NCBI GenBank assembly: GCA_902651635.1
Contig: CACRSC010001917.1
Location: 709,956 to 773,955 of the forward strand
Direction: 5' to 3'
Origin: Mastigamoeba balamuthi
Taxonomy: Eukaryota > Evosea > Mastigamoebida > Mastigamoebidae
DNA: 64,000 nt
Positions 44,562-53,737 of the stretch are shown one piece after another; positions within the stretch are counted from its first letter, which is position 1, and the number at the start of each line of letters is the position of its first letter. Under the pieces are notes generated by a model. It saw nothing but the letters and a program-made list of their open reading frames with translations, was not told the DNA's origin and ran no database searches. Made by a program: the position numbers and the translations under genes.

Positions 44562-45354
44562 CGGTGCTGTCGGCCTCGGCCGCCTCGCTCGGGCGCAGCT
44601 CGGGGTCGGGCACCGGGGTCGGCATCGGCGTGCGGACGAAGGAGGAGGGGAAGGGCGTGGGCGGCAGGAGGAAATCCGTGTGGTCGACGACGTCCGAGAT
44701 GCCCCGGTCGCTGACGACCGGCGCGGCGAGGCCCTCGAGCTCGACGCTGTCCTCGCCACGCGAGTAGATGCTCGACACTGAAAACTGTCCGTTAAAATTC
44801 CAGAAAAAGCGTCAACTATTAACTCCTTTTTATGGTAGGAGATTTTCACATCGGCGTGTGAATCTGCGAGGGAAATGGAGACACGTGTCCAAAAAACGGA
44901 GGGAAACGGAAATGGCCGGATGAACGCACAGGGGGCGGGAGGGGCGAGGGAAGACGTTGTGTTGCCCTCGTCGGAGACGCTGGGGTCCACGTCCGCGAGG
45001 AGGGCGACCTTCTCCTGGGCGGGGTCTACACGCGAGTCGGTTATCAAGGCTGAGGGGGTTTTCGCGCCGCAGAAAAGACTTACCGCTGGGGCTCTCGGGC
45101 TTGACGACGCGCCCCGTGAGGGCCTGCTTCACCGCGGCGAACAGCACCGCGATCGTCTTGCGGATGTCCTTGCGGGCAACCTGCTCGGCGGAAACGGGCT
45201 CCGCGGCGTCGACCTGCTCGCGGACGTACACCTCGGTCTCGACGGGCTCGGGCTCCTCGCGGTCAGGCTCGACGGGGACGGGGATGGGGGTCGGGACGCG
45301 GTTCAACTCGGTGGTGGTGGGCTCAACGAACCACAGCGCCTGGTAAGTGAGCAT
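44562..45354 (-). CDS. LLPGA-like partial gene (broken by N)
   Basis: The minus-strand frame from 45354 reads MLTYQALWFVEP, TELNRVPTPIPVPVEP and AEQVARKDIRKTIAVLFAAV, then after a GTAAGT donor DPAQEKVALLADVDPSVSDE, and later SSIYSRGEDSVELEGL and FLLPPTPFPSSFVRTP. The ALW, ELExL and FVE/PTP motifs are those of the LLPGA family. The apparent ATG may not be the start: CTTACCAG just before GCGCTGTGG looks like a splice acceptor, and in other copies LW is split by an intron. The last joint (to SSIYSRG) is not resolved in phase. The 3' part is missing at the N. Confidence 0.4.
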
Positions 45355-45424
45355 TGTGTTTGCTTTGATGGGGCAAGTGGCTCTCTTCACAGGCTTAATA
45401 AAGTGGCCAAAATTCCGCTGTCTT

Positions 45425-45926
45425 CTACTTTTTTTGTATCGCGGTGGCTACCGTTCTTTATTTGCGGCACTCTGCATTGGTCAGCGTACATGCATTTTCC
45501 AAGGCCGTGGTTGAAATCCTAATAGACGTCCAGGATGATGTCACTCCGGTTTCAGCATGTAACCCGAGCCGACCCGCGTGTCGGATCCATGAATCAAATT
45601 ACGTGATGCCGTTGTAAGACAACTTGGCCTCATTGTTTGATTTCCTACATAACTAGTGCCGGGTACTTGGTACGGCACTCCTAATACTTGCGCGACTTCT
45701 TTGCCGGCGGCGAGCTGCGCGTCGGGTGAGACCGCCAAAACGCTGCCACGATGTCCGGGCAGCCAGAGCAGTTCTGCTCAGGCTCCCACGTGTCGCTGGC
45801 CGGCCCGTAGCCACGCCACCGCACGAGGTACTGCCTCGCGCCCCTGTACTTCCTCGTGTCCACAATGGCCTCCACCTCGAAGATCTCGCCCTCGCCCTCG
45901 TCCTCCTCCGAGCCCTCCTGCGGGGC
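45425..45926 (-). repeat. First copy of the chromodomain 3' end and its UTR
   Basis: This is the direct-repeat partner of 44050-44560; it is continuous with the complete CDCA7-type gene and so is probably the source copy. Confidence 0.85.
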
Positions 45927-47320
45927 CTCGAGAGAGTCCTCGACCCTGTCCGGCGCCGGGCTGCCTGCCTCGGAGGCAGCGGAGCTCTCCTCGACGACCG
46001 ACGTGCTGAGGTCCGCGGGCTTGCTGTCCTCGACGCGGTCCAGCGACATGCGCGTCGAGTCGTCCAGCTCCGCTGCCGTCGCCGCGTGCGCGATGGGGCT
46101 CGCGGACACCTCCTCGCCCTGGCTGCTCGCAGAGGCCTGCGGCGCGGTCACGTCGTCGTCCTCTGCCTCGGACTGCTCCTCCTCGGTGGCCTCTGCCGCG
46201 CCGTCCTTGACGAGGTGCGTGTGGACGAGGTAGTGCGCGACAGAGGGGTAGTCCTTGACATAGGGCGCCAGGATGCCGGTGGGCGGCCAGCCCTTGCGCG
46301 AGCGGCAGATGCTGCAGTTGCAGATGCCGCGGCACACGGGGCACTCCCACTGGCCGCCGGCGTCGAGCGTGTCGAGGACCTCCTGCAGGTTCTCGCCGTA
46401 GCGCAGCTGCAGGCACATGCCGCACAGCTGCCCGGGTATGGCCTTGCACGTCGTGCACTCGGTCTTGCGGTCGCGCGTCTTCTGGCGGCACTGGTGGCAC
46501 GTGGTCCCGCACGCGTCGTACACCTTGGGCACCAGCAGCTCCTCCCACGGGTACACGGTCTTGCACGTCCCGAGCGCCCGCTGCGGGTCGCGCAACGCCC
46601 GTCAGCGTTTGGCGCGGCGGTGGGCAGGAAAAACAAGGGGGAAGGCCGTTGTTGATGTGTCCACGCACGACGTGCTTCTCGGTGTAGTGCTCGACGCGGC
46701 CGTAGTCGCCGACGTCCCTGTAGATGTCCCTCCTCCGCTCGGCCCCGGTGCTCCTGGCCCTCGACCTCAGCTGCTTCCTCGCCACGATCCTCTCCTGCGA
46801 CGAAGGAAGGGTTGAGGAGGTGGTATGGAACGGAGCGGTTCACGCGCGTTTCTGTCCATTTTCGCGCGGGTTTTTCATCGTGCGGAGAGGCAAAGCGGGA
46901 GGCGGGTATGGTCTATACTTGGATGTCGGGAGGGTAGTCGTTGACCAGCGTGTGGGGCGTGATGCCCAGGAGCCGCTCGGACCTCCTGGTCGGCTCGTGG
47001 CTGCGCTCCAGGCGGGCGGCCTCCCTCCTCCTGGCCATCCTCGCACGGCGCGCCTCGGTCTTGCTCCTCGCCTCCTTGGCAAACCCCTCCTTGGAGAGCG
47101 TGGAAGAAAACCGCACAGCGCGGGCACAGAGCCGCACGCGGTTCGGAGACGAACGCGTGAGAACGGACGAAAACCGAAAGGAGACGGCGCCACAGGCGAC
47201 CCAGCCCGAGCCGAGAGTTGGGAGGCGTACAGTCAGCACGCGGATGCCCAGATCGCTGAGCGCCTCCTTGTTGCGGGCGATACGCTCCCGCCTCTGACGC
47301 TCGTACTCGCACTCCTCCAT
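45681..47320 (-). CDS. CDCA7-type zinc-finger protein with C-terminal chromodomain
   Basis: Four exons (47320..47240, 47089..46919, 46794..46669, 46580..45681), all joined in phase 0, give 425 residues. The N-terminus has YERQRRERIARNKEALSDLG and RRSERL as in CDCA7 proteins. The zf-4CXXC_R1 domain is clear: CGTTCHQCRQKTRDRKTEC, GQLCGMCLQLRYGE and WECPVCRGICNCSICRSR. An acidic linker of about 130 residues leads to a C-terminal chromodomain (EVEAIVDTRKYRGARQYLVR, then WRGYGPASDTWEPEQN). CDCA7 proteins partner the HELLS/DDM1 remodeler in DNA-methylation maintenance; chromodomains read methylated histone tails. The combination is unusual to my knowledge. The gene is divergent from the TKL kinase, 179 bases apart. 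Confidence 0.85.
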
Positions 47321-47499
47321 CAGGTTGGGATGCAGACGACGATGCTGGACCCAACGTACGCTTTTCGCGCCAAAAAACTCTGGGGAAGCAGAGAATCTCC
47401 AAAGGCCGGATATCTCAGATTCCTGCGGGGGATCGCTCGCAGAATCCAGAAAATCCGCTCGCCGGTGTTTCATTTTCGTCTTTCGCTCGCGTGGATACC
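47321..47499. promoter_or_regulatory. Divergent promoter region, CDCA7-type gene / TKL kinase
   Basis: These are 179 bases between divergent start codons. The kinase ATG has a good context (ACCATGG). Confidence 0.45.
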
Positions 47500-50400
47500 A
47501 TGGCGTTCGTTTACGAGCCGTACCTGTACACACCGCCCGCGCCCGCGCACCAGCACCCCGAGCCCCAGCAGCCACGCCTGTCGCCTGGTCCACCTGCTCC
47601 TCCGCCCCCTTGTGGTTTTGGCCCCACGTTTTATGCGAAAGCTGACCAAACAATCGCCGCTGACCAATCAATCGTTACCCCCTTCCACCGCAGTGAGCCA
47701 GCAGCCCAACCCCCACGCGCTGCCCTTCGGCCTGCCGCCGCACGAGTTCATCGCCTGTGAGCTCCTTCCTCCCACTAATAGTTGTCTGTGCTCTTTTCCC
47801 CTCGACGTGCTTTCCGTGAAGTGGGCGCTGCTTCCTGTGTGAGTTGGTTTGTATTAGCTTCCCTGTTCAGCGAAAGTCCAGCAAAATTCCTGCCGAAAGA
47901 GGACTCGCCCGGCAGGCCTTCGCGTGGCCCGCGCGGCGCAGTGCACTGGACGCGCGACGTGCCTCGCTCACCTGCCACGCCACGCGTTTTTTATTTTTGC
48001 AGCGTTCGAGTGCCAGGCGACTGACACGCGCTCCCCGGCCCTCTTCGCCACCGTCTTCGTCTACTCCTCTGCCTGCGTCCTCTTGCCCCGCTCGCCCCTC
48101 GATGGCAGCTGTGCCGCCCCTGTGCGCCTCCTCTCCCCCCTCCCCTCTTGTGCGGGCTGTGGCTGATCTCGTGGCCGTGGACCCCCACGAAGGTCGTCTT
48201 CCCGTGGGCGTCGCTGGTGACCTGGCAGCGCGCCATCTCGACGCCGCAGGGCGGGCCGGTGCCCGTCGTCGTGCTGCCCTCGCACCCCGCGGCCTCGATC
48301 CCCGGCAGCGTGCAGGACGCCGCGCAGCTGTTCTGCGCCGACGGCAAGATGCACGTGCTGTGGGGCTTCGGCGCGGGCACGTCGGCCTTCTACCAGGCCG
48401 TCGACGGCGCCTGGCGCTACGCCACGTCGTACGGCGCCCCCGCGGGCTACTACCAGCAGCAGCCAGACGCCCAGTACTACGCGGTGCCGCACATGTCCAC
48501 GCCGCCGCCCTACGCCAGCCCGTACCAGCAGCCGCAGCAGCAGCAGGCGCCCCCTGTGCAGTACGCGCAGACTGTGGCGCCCCCTGTGGCCCCTGTGGCC
48601 CCCGCCCCAGTGCCCGCGCCAGCGCCAGCGGTGCCGGACGCGCAGGAGACGCAGGTGCCTGTGGCGTGCCAGTCGCACATGACGCACACCGCGCCGGCTG
48701 CGTACGGCCCGCAGCAGCCGCAGGCGCAGGTGCCGCCGCAGCGCAACGGGTCGTTCACGGTGTCGCCTGCGAGCGGCGGCGCTGCGGCCCCCGCCCCCGA
48801 GAACGTCGCGACGCCGAGCGAGTCGTTCGCGTCGTCGGCCTCGCGCACGGCGCCGACGCCCGGGAAGGAGCAGCAGCAGATGCTGCGCCCGCAGGACCAG
48901 CAGTCGCCCGGGCAGCAGAAGCGCCTGGCGCACGCGCACTCGATCGGGGGCGGCATCACCAAGTTCGCCAAGGCCGTGGCCTCGGGGTTCAAGGAGGTCC
49001 ACAGCCAGCTCTCGTCGTCGTCGTCGTCGCACGAGAACGAGCAGCCGGTGCCCGTGCCGTCGTCGCCGGGCAAGTCGGCGTCGCCCACCGCCCCGGCAGC
49101 CGCCAAGCAGACCAAGTCGCTGTCGTCGGTGGTGAGCTCCAAGTCGAGCGCGCAGAACACCGGGGGCTTCAAGGTCATCTCCAAGTCCTCGTCGGGAGCG
49201 ATCTCCAAGAGCTCGTCCGGGATCCTGGGCCTCGGGAAGAAGTGCTCGCAGGAGAAGGAGGAGGGCCCCGTGGACTACGACACGGCCATGTCGGGGGCCG
49301 CCGTCGTAGAGCCCGACAAGATGCCTGTGCGCGTGGAGCCCACGAAGCTGACGTTCGGGCTCGGGTCGCGCCAGGCGCCCGTCGACGCCCCGATCACCGA
49401 GACGCTGACGCTCGTGAACGCGACCAAGGAGTCGTGGCTCTTCGCCGTCGTCTGCAAGCAGCCCTACGCCAAGTGCGAGGTGACCGCGTCGCCGGCGTCG
49501 GGCAAGGTCCCCAAGGGCAAGAGCGTCGAGGTCGTCGTCACGCTCGTAGCGCGCTGCACGTCGCAGGACATCGCCCCCGACGTTTCGGTCGTCGTTTGGC
49601 GCGGCAAGGGGGAGGAGCGCAGGTCGGCCGTGGCGCTCGGAGTGAAGCTCGAGAGCCTCCTGACGACCCGCCTGGACCCCGACGAGCTCAGCGTGTTCTC
49701 GGACCCCATCGGCGACGGGTCGTTCGGCACCGTGTGGCGCGGTGAGTACCGCGGCCTCGAGGTCGCCGTGAAGCTGCTCAAGAACCAGGAGTTCATGACG
49801 CCGCAGATGGCCGCCGACTTCGAGAGCGAGGTCGCTGTGATGGAGCGCATCCGGCACCCGTGCATAGTCAACTTCGTCGGCGCCGTCCGCATGCCCGGCA
49901 GGCTGTCGATCGTCACCGAGTTCTGCGACTGCGGCAGCCTCGGCGGCGCGCTCGAGAAGAAGAGCGCGTCGTGGGGGCTGAGGCTCAAGAGCCTGTACGA
50001 CTGCGCTCGTGGGATGACGTTCCTGCACGCGTCCAACATCCTGCACCGGGACCTCAAGCCTGACAACCTGCTGATGGTGTCGCTCGAGGTGCGCTCACCT
50101 GTCGTGGCCAAGATCAGCGACTTCGGCACGACACGCGAGGTCTCCAAGTTCGCCGAGAAGATGGACTGCACCAAGGGTATCGGGACCCCGATCTACATGG
50201 TGCTTATCGCGCTCTGCCCCTCCTGCGCTAACGTGCCTGCCCTCAGGCACCCGAGATCCTCAACGGAGAAGCCTACGACAAGCGGGCAGATGTGTACAGC
50301 TTCGGCATCATGATGTACAGCGTCATTGCACAGCAGACACCTTACGCCGGCGACGCGGACATGACCAACTCGTTCAGTGCGCATCCAACAGAGCCCCCGC

Positions 50401-50686
50401 ACCCGGTAGCATTTCGACTGACTGGGATGCCCTCCTTGCAGAGTTCGCCAACTTGGTCATCCAGGGCAGGGTGAGTTGCTCACTTTTTTCCCCCCTCCCT
50501 CGGGCACAAGCGACTTACTGGCCCTTCTTCACTGCGCAGAGACCGAAGCTGGAAGACGACTGGGACAAGGAGTACGTGAAGCTGATGTCGGCGTGTTGGG
50601 GCGAGCCGTCTGGGCGCCCCTCGTTCGCGGACATTGTCCCCGCAACAGAGGCCATGTTTAAGGCAGAGCTCGAAAAGGCCTCCTAG
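47500..50686 (+). CDS. TKL-type kinase with MSP-like domain
   Basis: The proposed exons are 47500..47587, 47694..47756, 48003..about 48121, 48193..50199, 50247..50376, 50442..50470 and 50540..50686, about 860 residues. The exon 3 donor is ambiguous (several phase-0 GT sites between 48053 and 48122). The N-terminal ~120 residues begin MAFVYEPYLYTPP and include a conserved-looking domain (WQRAISTPQ, VHVLWGFG-type core). A Gln/Pro/Ser-rich linker follows, then a beta-sandwich resembling the major sperm protein fold (KLTFGLGSRQAPVDAPITET, then FAVVCKQPYAKCEV). The kinase has GDGSFGTVWRG, VAVKLLK, ILHRDLKPDNLL, KISDFGTTRE and, across the splice, IGTPIYMAPEIL, typical of tyrosine-kinase-like Ser/Thr kinases. 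The protein ends EKAS. It is similar in plan to the kinase at the right edge. Confidence 0.85.
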
Positions 50687-50788
50687 TCACCGACACCTGT
50701 TTGAAACCCGAGAACACATGAACAAAACGTATTGCCGGAATACGTTTGCGTCGACGTCAAAGGTTAACCGTGCTGCGCGCTGGGAAGC

Positions 50789-51661
50789 TCATTGGGCCGA
50801 GCCCCTCAGGATGGAGTTGGGGATGGCCTCCGCGGGGGCCTCGACCTCCATGTCGCTGCCCTCGGTGTTGCTCTGCGTGCACCAGAACCTCGTGTGCTGC
50901 TCAGTCCTGTCCGCCGAGATGAGCTCCCCGCACCTCCTGCACACCACGCTGCTGCCTGCACGCGGGCACGCAGTGTCAGTGCGCCCGCAGGTGAGCCAAG
51001 GAGTGAATCACCGTCGGCCAGGGCGTCGCCGAGGATCTGCTCGCGTCCGTGGTGGGCCAGAAGGGCACGGGAGCCGTCCTTGAGGCTGCACAGGGCCTCT
51101 ATGACTTGCGGGGGCACCGAGGAAGGGGTGGGCTCCGCATTGTTCCTGGCCGACAGCAGCGAATCGCGGCACAGCGACAGCACCTTCATCTCCTCCGAGA
51201 GCTTCTCCGCCTCGGCGTTGTCGCTGCAGCAGCCACAGGGGCGTCAGTCAAAAAGAGTGCCTGCCCCTGGAGTCGAACCAGGGTCAACTGAGCCACAATC
51301 AGTTATTCTGCCGCTAAACTAGGCAGGCTTCTCACACTTCTAGAATTTCGGAAACGGCAGCGCAAGAACTTCGAGAACGACAGAAGCTCCGTGGCAAGGA
51401 GAGCAGCCCGCAGCCCCCGACCCCCGCCCCCGGCGTACGCGTATCGCTCTTTCGCCAGGGAGATGGCGCGGAACACCTGGCGCTCATCGCCATTGTAGCG
51501 CTGGCGCAGCAACTGCAGGGCGGCGAAATGCGGTTCAGAGAAGGGACACGAGAAGCGGCGCCGGAACGCACGTTGAGGACGATCTCGAGGGCTTGCGTGG
51601 GTCGCCCGTCGCGCACCAGCTGGTGCGCGCGCATCAGTTCACTGCGGGTCTGGTCCTCCAT
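50789..51661 (-). CDS. Conserved small protein with C-terminal CxxC...HxxxWC motif
   Basis: Four exons (51661..51572, 51512..51382, 51223..51012, 50955..50789) give 199 residues in a consistent phase. The N-terminus (MEDQTRSELMRAHQLVRDG, then RPTQALEIVLN) and the C-terminal zinc-type motif (DGSSVVCRRCGELISADR, then EQHTRFWC) match, from memory, an uncharacterised eukaryotic family best known in plants. A helical middle (VFRAISLAKERYAYAG) has a Gly-rich insert. Function is unknown. Intron 2 (51224-51381) contains a complete tRNA-His gene on the same strand. The gene is divergent from the LCAT-like gene. Confidence 0.8.
51250..51254 (-). terminator. Pol III terminator for the intronic tRNA-His
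   Basis: Five T in the transcript sense lie just after the tRNA 3' end, as in the other copy. Confidence 0.7.
51258..51328 (-). tRNA. tRNA-His (GUG), inside an intron
   Basis: This is the same 71-base tRNA-His as at 6839-6909, with one difference: a T-A pair of the anticodon stem is replaced by C-G (AACTGA/TCAGTT), a compensated change. The anticodon loop is TTGTGGC. It lies within intron 2 of the zinc-motif gene, on the same strand, and keeps its own terminator. Confidence 0.95.
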
Positions 51662-52036
51662 AATTTCCCCGAGTTTGAATCGGGAAAATATCCACATAGA
51701 TATTCTTCGGGATGACGCCGACTGACTCCTCCAGTTGATGTCATTCGTCTCTCTTTTTCCGGGACGACTCAACACTACTCTGCCTATTCATTTGTTCAAC
51801 AATAGTGCGGGGCAGCAGATGGTCGGCTTTTTGAACTGTGCAAGTGGCCACATCGAGAGCCTCGCTCCTCCTGTTACACCGATTTGATCTCAACCATATC
51901 TTTCTTCGACGGTTTTCGTTTCCCATTCGGGGGGCAAATGATGACGCACATTTCCTCGTTGCACTCTTGTTTCTCCACACTATCTCTTCTCATCAGGTGG
52001 TAGCCCACACCACCCCCGCTCTTTCTATCAACATCT
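51662..52036. promoter_or_regulatory. Divergent promoter region, zinc-motif gene / LCAT-like gene
   Basis: These are 375 bases between divergent start codons. The sequence is AT-richer than the coding flanks. No gene is present. Confidence 0.4.
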
Positions 52037-53422
52037 ATGCTCTTCTCGAGACGCAATCTTGTCATCGCCACGGTGGTGGCCGCGTTGGCCTCTGCGCAGT
52101 CCAGGAGGGCGCCCGTGGTCATCGTGCCTGGTCTGTCCGGATCTGCGATTGAGGGCAAGGACGCTGACAAGGCCAAATGGGACCGCTACTGGGCCAGCAT
52201 ACAGGACGAGGGCTTCCGCCTCAGCTGGGTACCAACGTTTCTCACCGTTCTCCTGTGGCTCACTGATGAGCTCCCGAGTGCAGACGCTGAAGCGGTTGAT
52301 GCTTGACTGGGATCCAACTTCGAATGTGTACAGCAACATCTCCGGTGTGGACATCCGTCCTATCGCCTTTGGCACAACCGATGGCATCGATTACCTCGAT
52401 AAGTGCGCACCAATCCCATACGGTGTGAGATTAACTCATCTCAACGCGTGCCCACAGGACCTGGTTCGGCACAGGGGTGATAGGGTCCGACTACATGCAG
52501 ACGCTCATCAAGACACTCGAGGGCTATGGCTACAAGCGGAATTACGACATCGTTGGAGCGCCGTACGACTGGCGGCTGCCCATGTCAGGCCTCGAGCAGA
52601 CGGGCTACTTCGCGGCGCTCGAGGCCCTGATCGAGGACCTTTGCCAGAAGACAGGAGAAAAGGTCGTGGTGGTCGCGCACTGCTACGGGGCGGTGATCAC
52701 CAGCGCGTGGTGGTCTCGTCCAGAGGCAGACCAGGGCTGGAAGGATAAGAACCTCAAGGCTCTTGTGACCATCGCCACGCCCTGGTTCGGCGCAGGTGCT
52801 GCCGCCGAGATGGTCCTCTCGGGGTCTGCTGACAGCCTCGAGCTCTGGGGACACCCTGTGCGCAGCGTCCAAATTCAATTGCTCAAGATTAATCGGAATG
52901 AACGTGCAGCTCCTCGACACCACACTGATGAGGAGTTGGAGCAGGACGATCGGCTCTTTCCCGCTGCTCTTCCCCAAGAGCGAGTTCGGGGATGCAGGCC
53001 ACGTCTTCGTGCGCACGCCGGCGAGGCACTACACGCTCGACCAGATCGACGACCTGCTGATCGACGCGGGAGCGAACGTCTCCCGCGAGCAGCTGGCGGC
53101 GATCAGGGCTCGGGGCGACTTCGAGTTGCCAAAGCACCCGGGCGTGCGCGTCGTGTGCGTCGCCGCTACGGGCAAGAACACGACCACGGCGTACACGTAC
53201 GCAGACGCCGTGAGCCCGCTGGACGGCAGGGCGCGCCCGTCCGACTGGGAGGACGGCGACGGCACTGTCCTTACCCGCAGTGCTAAGTACTGCCTGCGGT
53301 GGAGGGAGCAGAGGCCCGACCTGCGGCTCGACTACTCCGAGTGGCCAGGAGCTGGCCACCTGGGCATCGTCAAGAAGGTGCAGTTCGTCGAGTACCTCTA
53401 CGGCAGCGTTCTCACAGACTGA
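52037..53422 (+). CDS. Secreted LCAT/PDAT-family acyltransferase-like protein
   Basis: Four exons (52037..52228, 52284..52402, 52458..52857, 52910..53422) give 407 residues. A signal peptide is likely (MLFSRRNLVIATVVAALASA). Family landmarks are APVVIVPGLSGSAIEG (oxyanion-hole region), GYGYKRNYDIVGAPYDWRLP, the nucleophile elbow, ALVTIATPWFGA, DWEDGDGTVLTRSA with the acid, and EWPGAGHLGIV with the histidine. LCAT, PDAT and lysosomal phospholipase A2 of this family move acyl groups from phospholipids to acceptors. The elbow reads VVVVAHCYGA: the usual nucleophile serine (G/A-H-S-x-G) is cysteine here (about residue 179, codon 52681-52683). The rest of the triad is intact, so the protein may be a Cys-hydrolase variant or altered in activity. 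Confidence 0.85.
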
Positions 53423-53737
53423 GGGAGCACTGAGAGCTGGCTGGCGTTGTTGGGGGAAGGGGGCAATCAGCAGCGATCTCTGAAGTGACGCTGCGTGCAA
53501 AATTCCAAGTGCCCATTACATTGTTTATAGACCCGCTCGCATCATCTCAAATCGTTTGATCTTTCCATACGCGTCTCGCCTCCGAACTCAAGCTTGCGCG
53601 GGGCATCTAGTCGACTCACACCGTTATTCCGCTCGACAAAAGCGGAAAAATACCGAGCCGTACGGATCCGTCGCATATTTGGACCCGAGATAAAAGCCAC
53701 CGGCGCACACGAGCCACCAGGCGCCACCCCCACCACG
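53423..53737. other. Intergenic
   Basis: This is the 3' flank of the LCAT-like gene and the 5' flank of the phosphatase. It is AT-richer and has no gene. Confidence 0.5.

Noticed and set aside
47844-49745. Long plus-strand frame overlapping the TKL kinase in another phase
   Set aside because: The kinase frame carries the MSP-like and kinase domains; this one is a GC-driven shadow.
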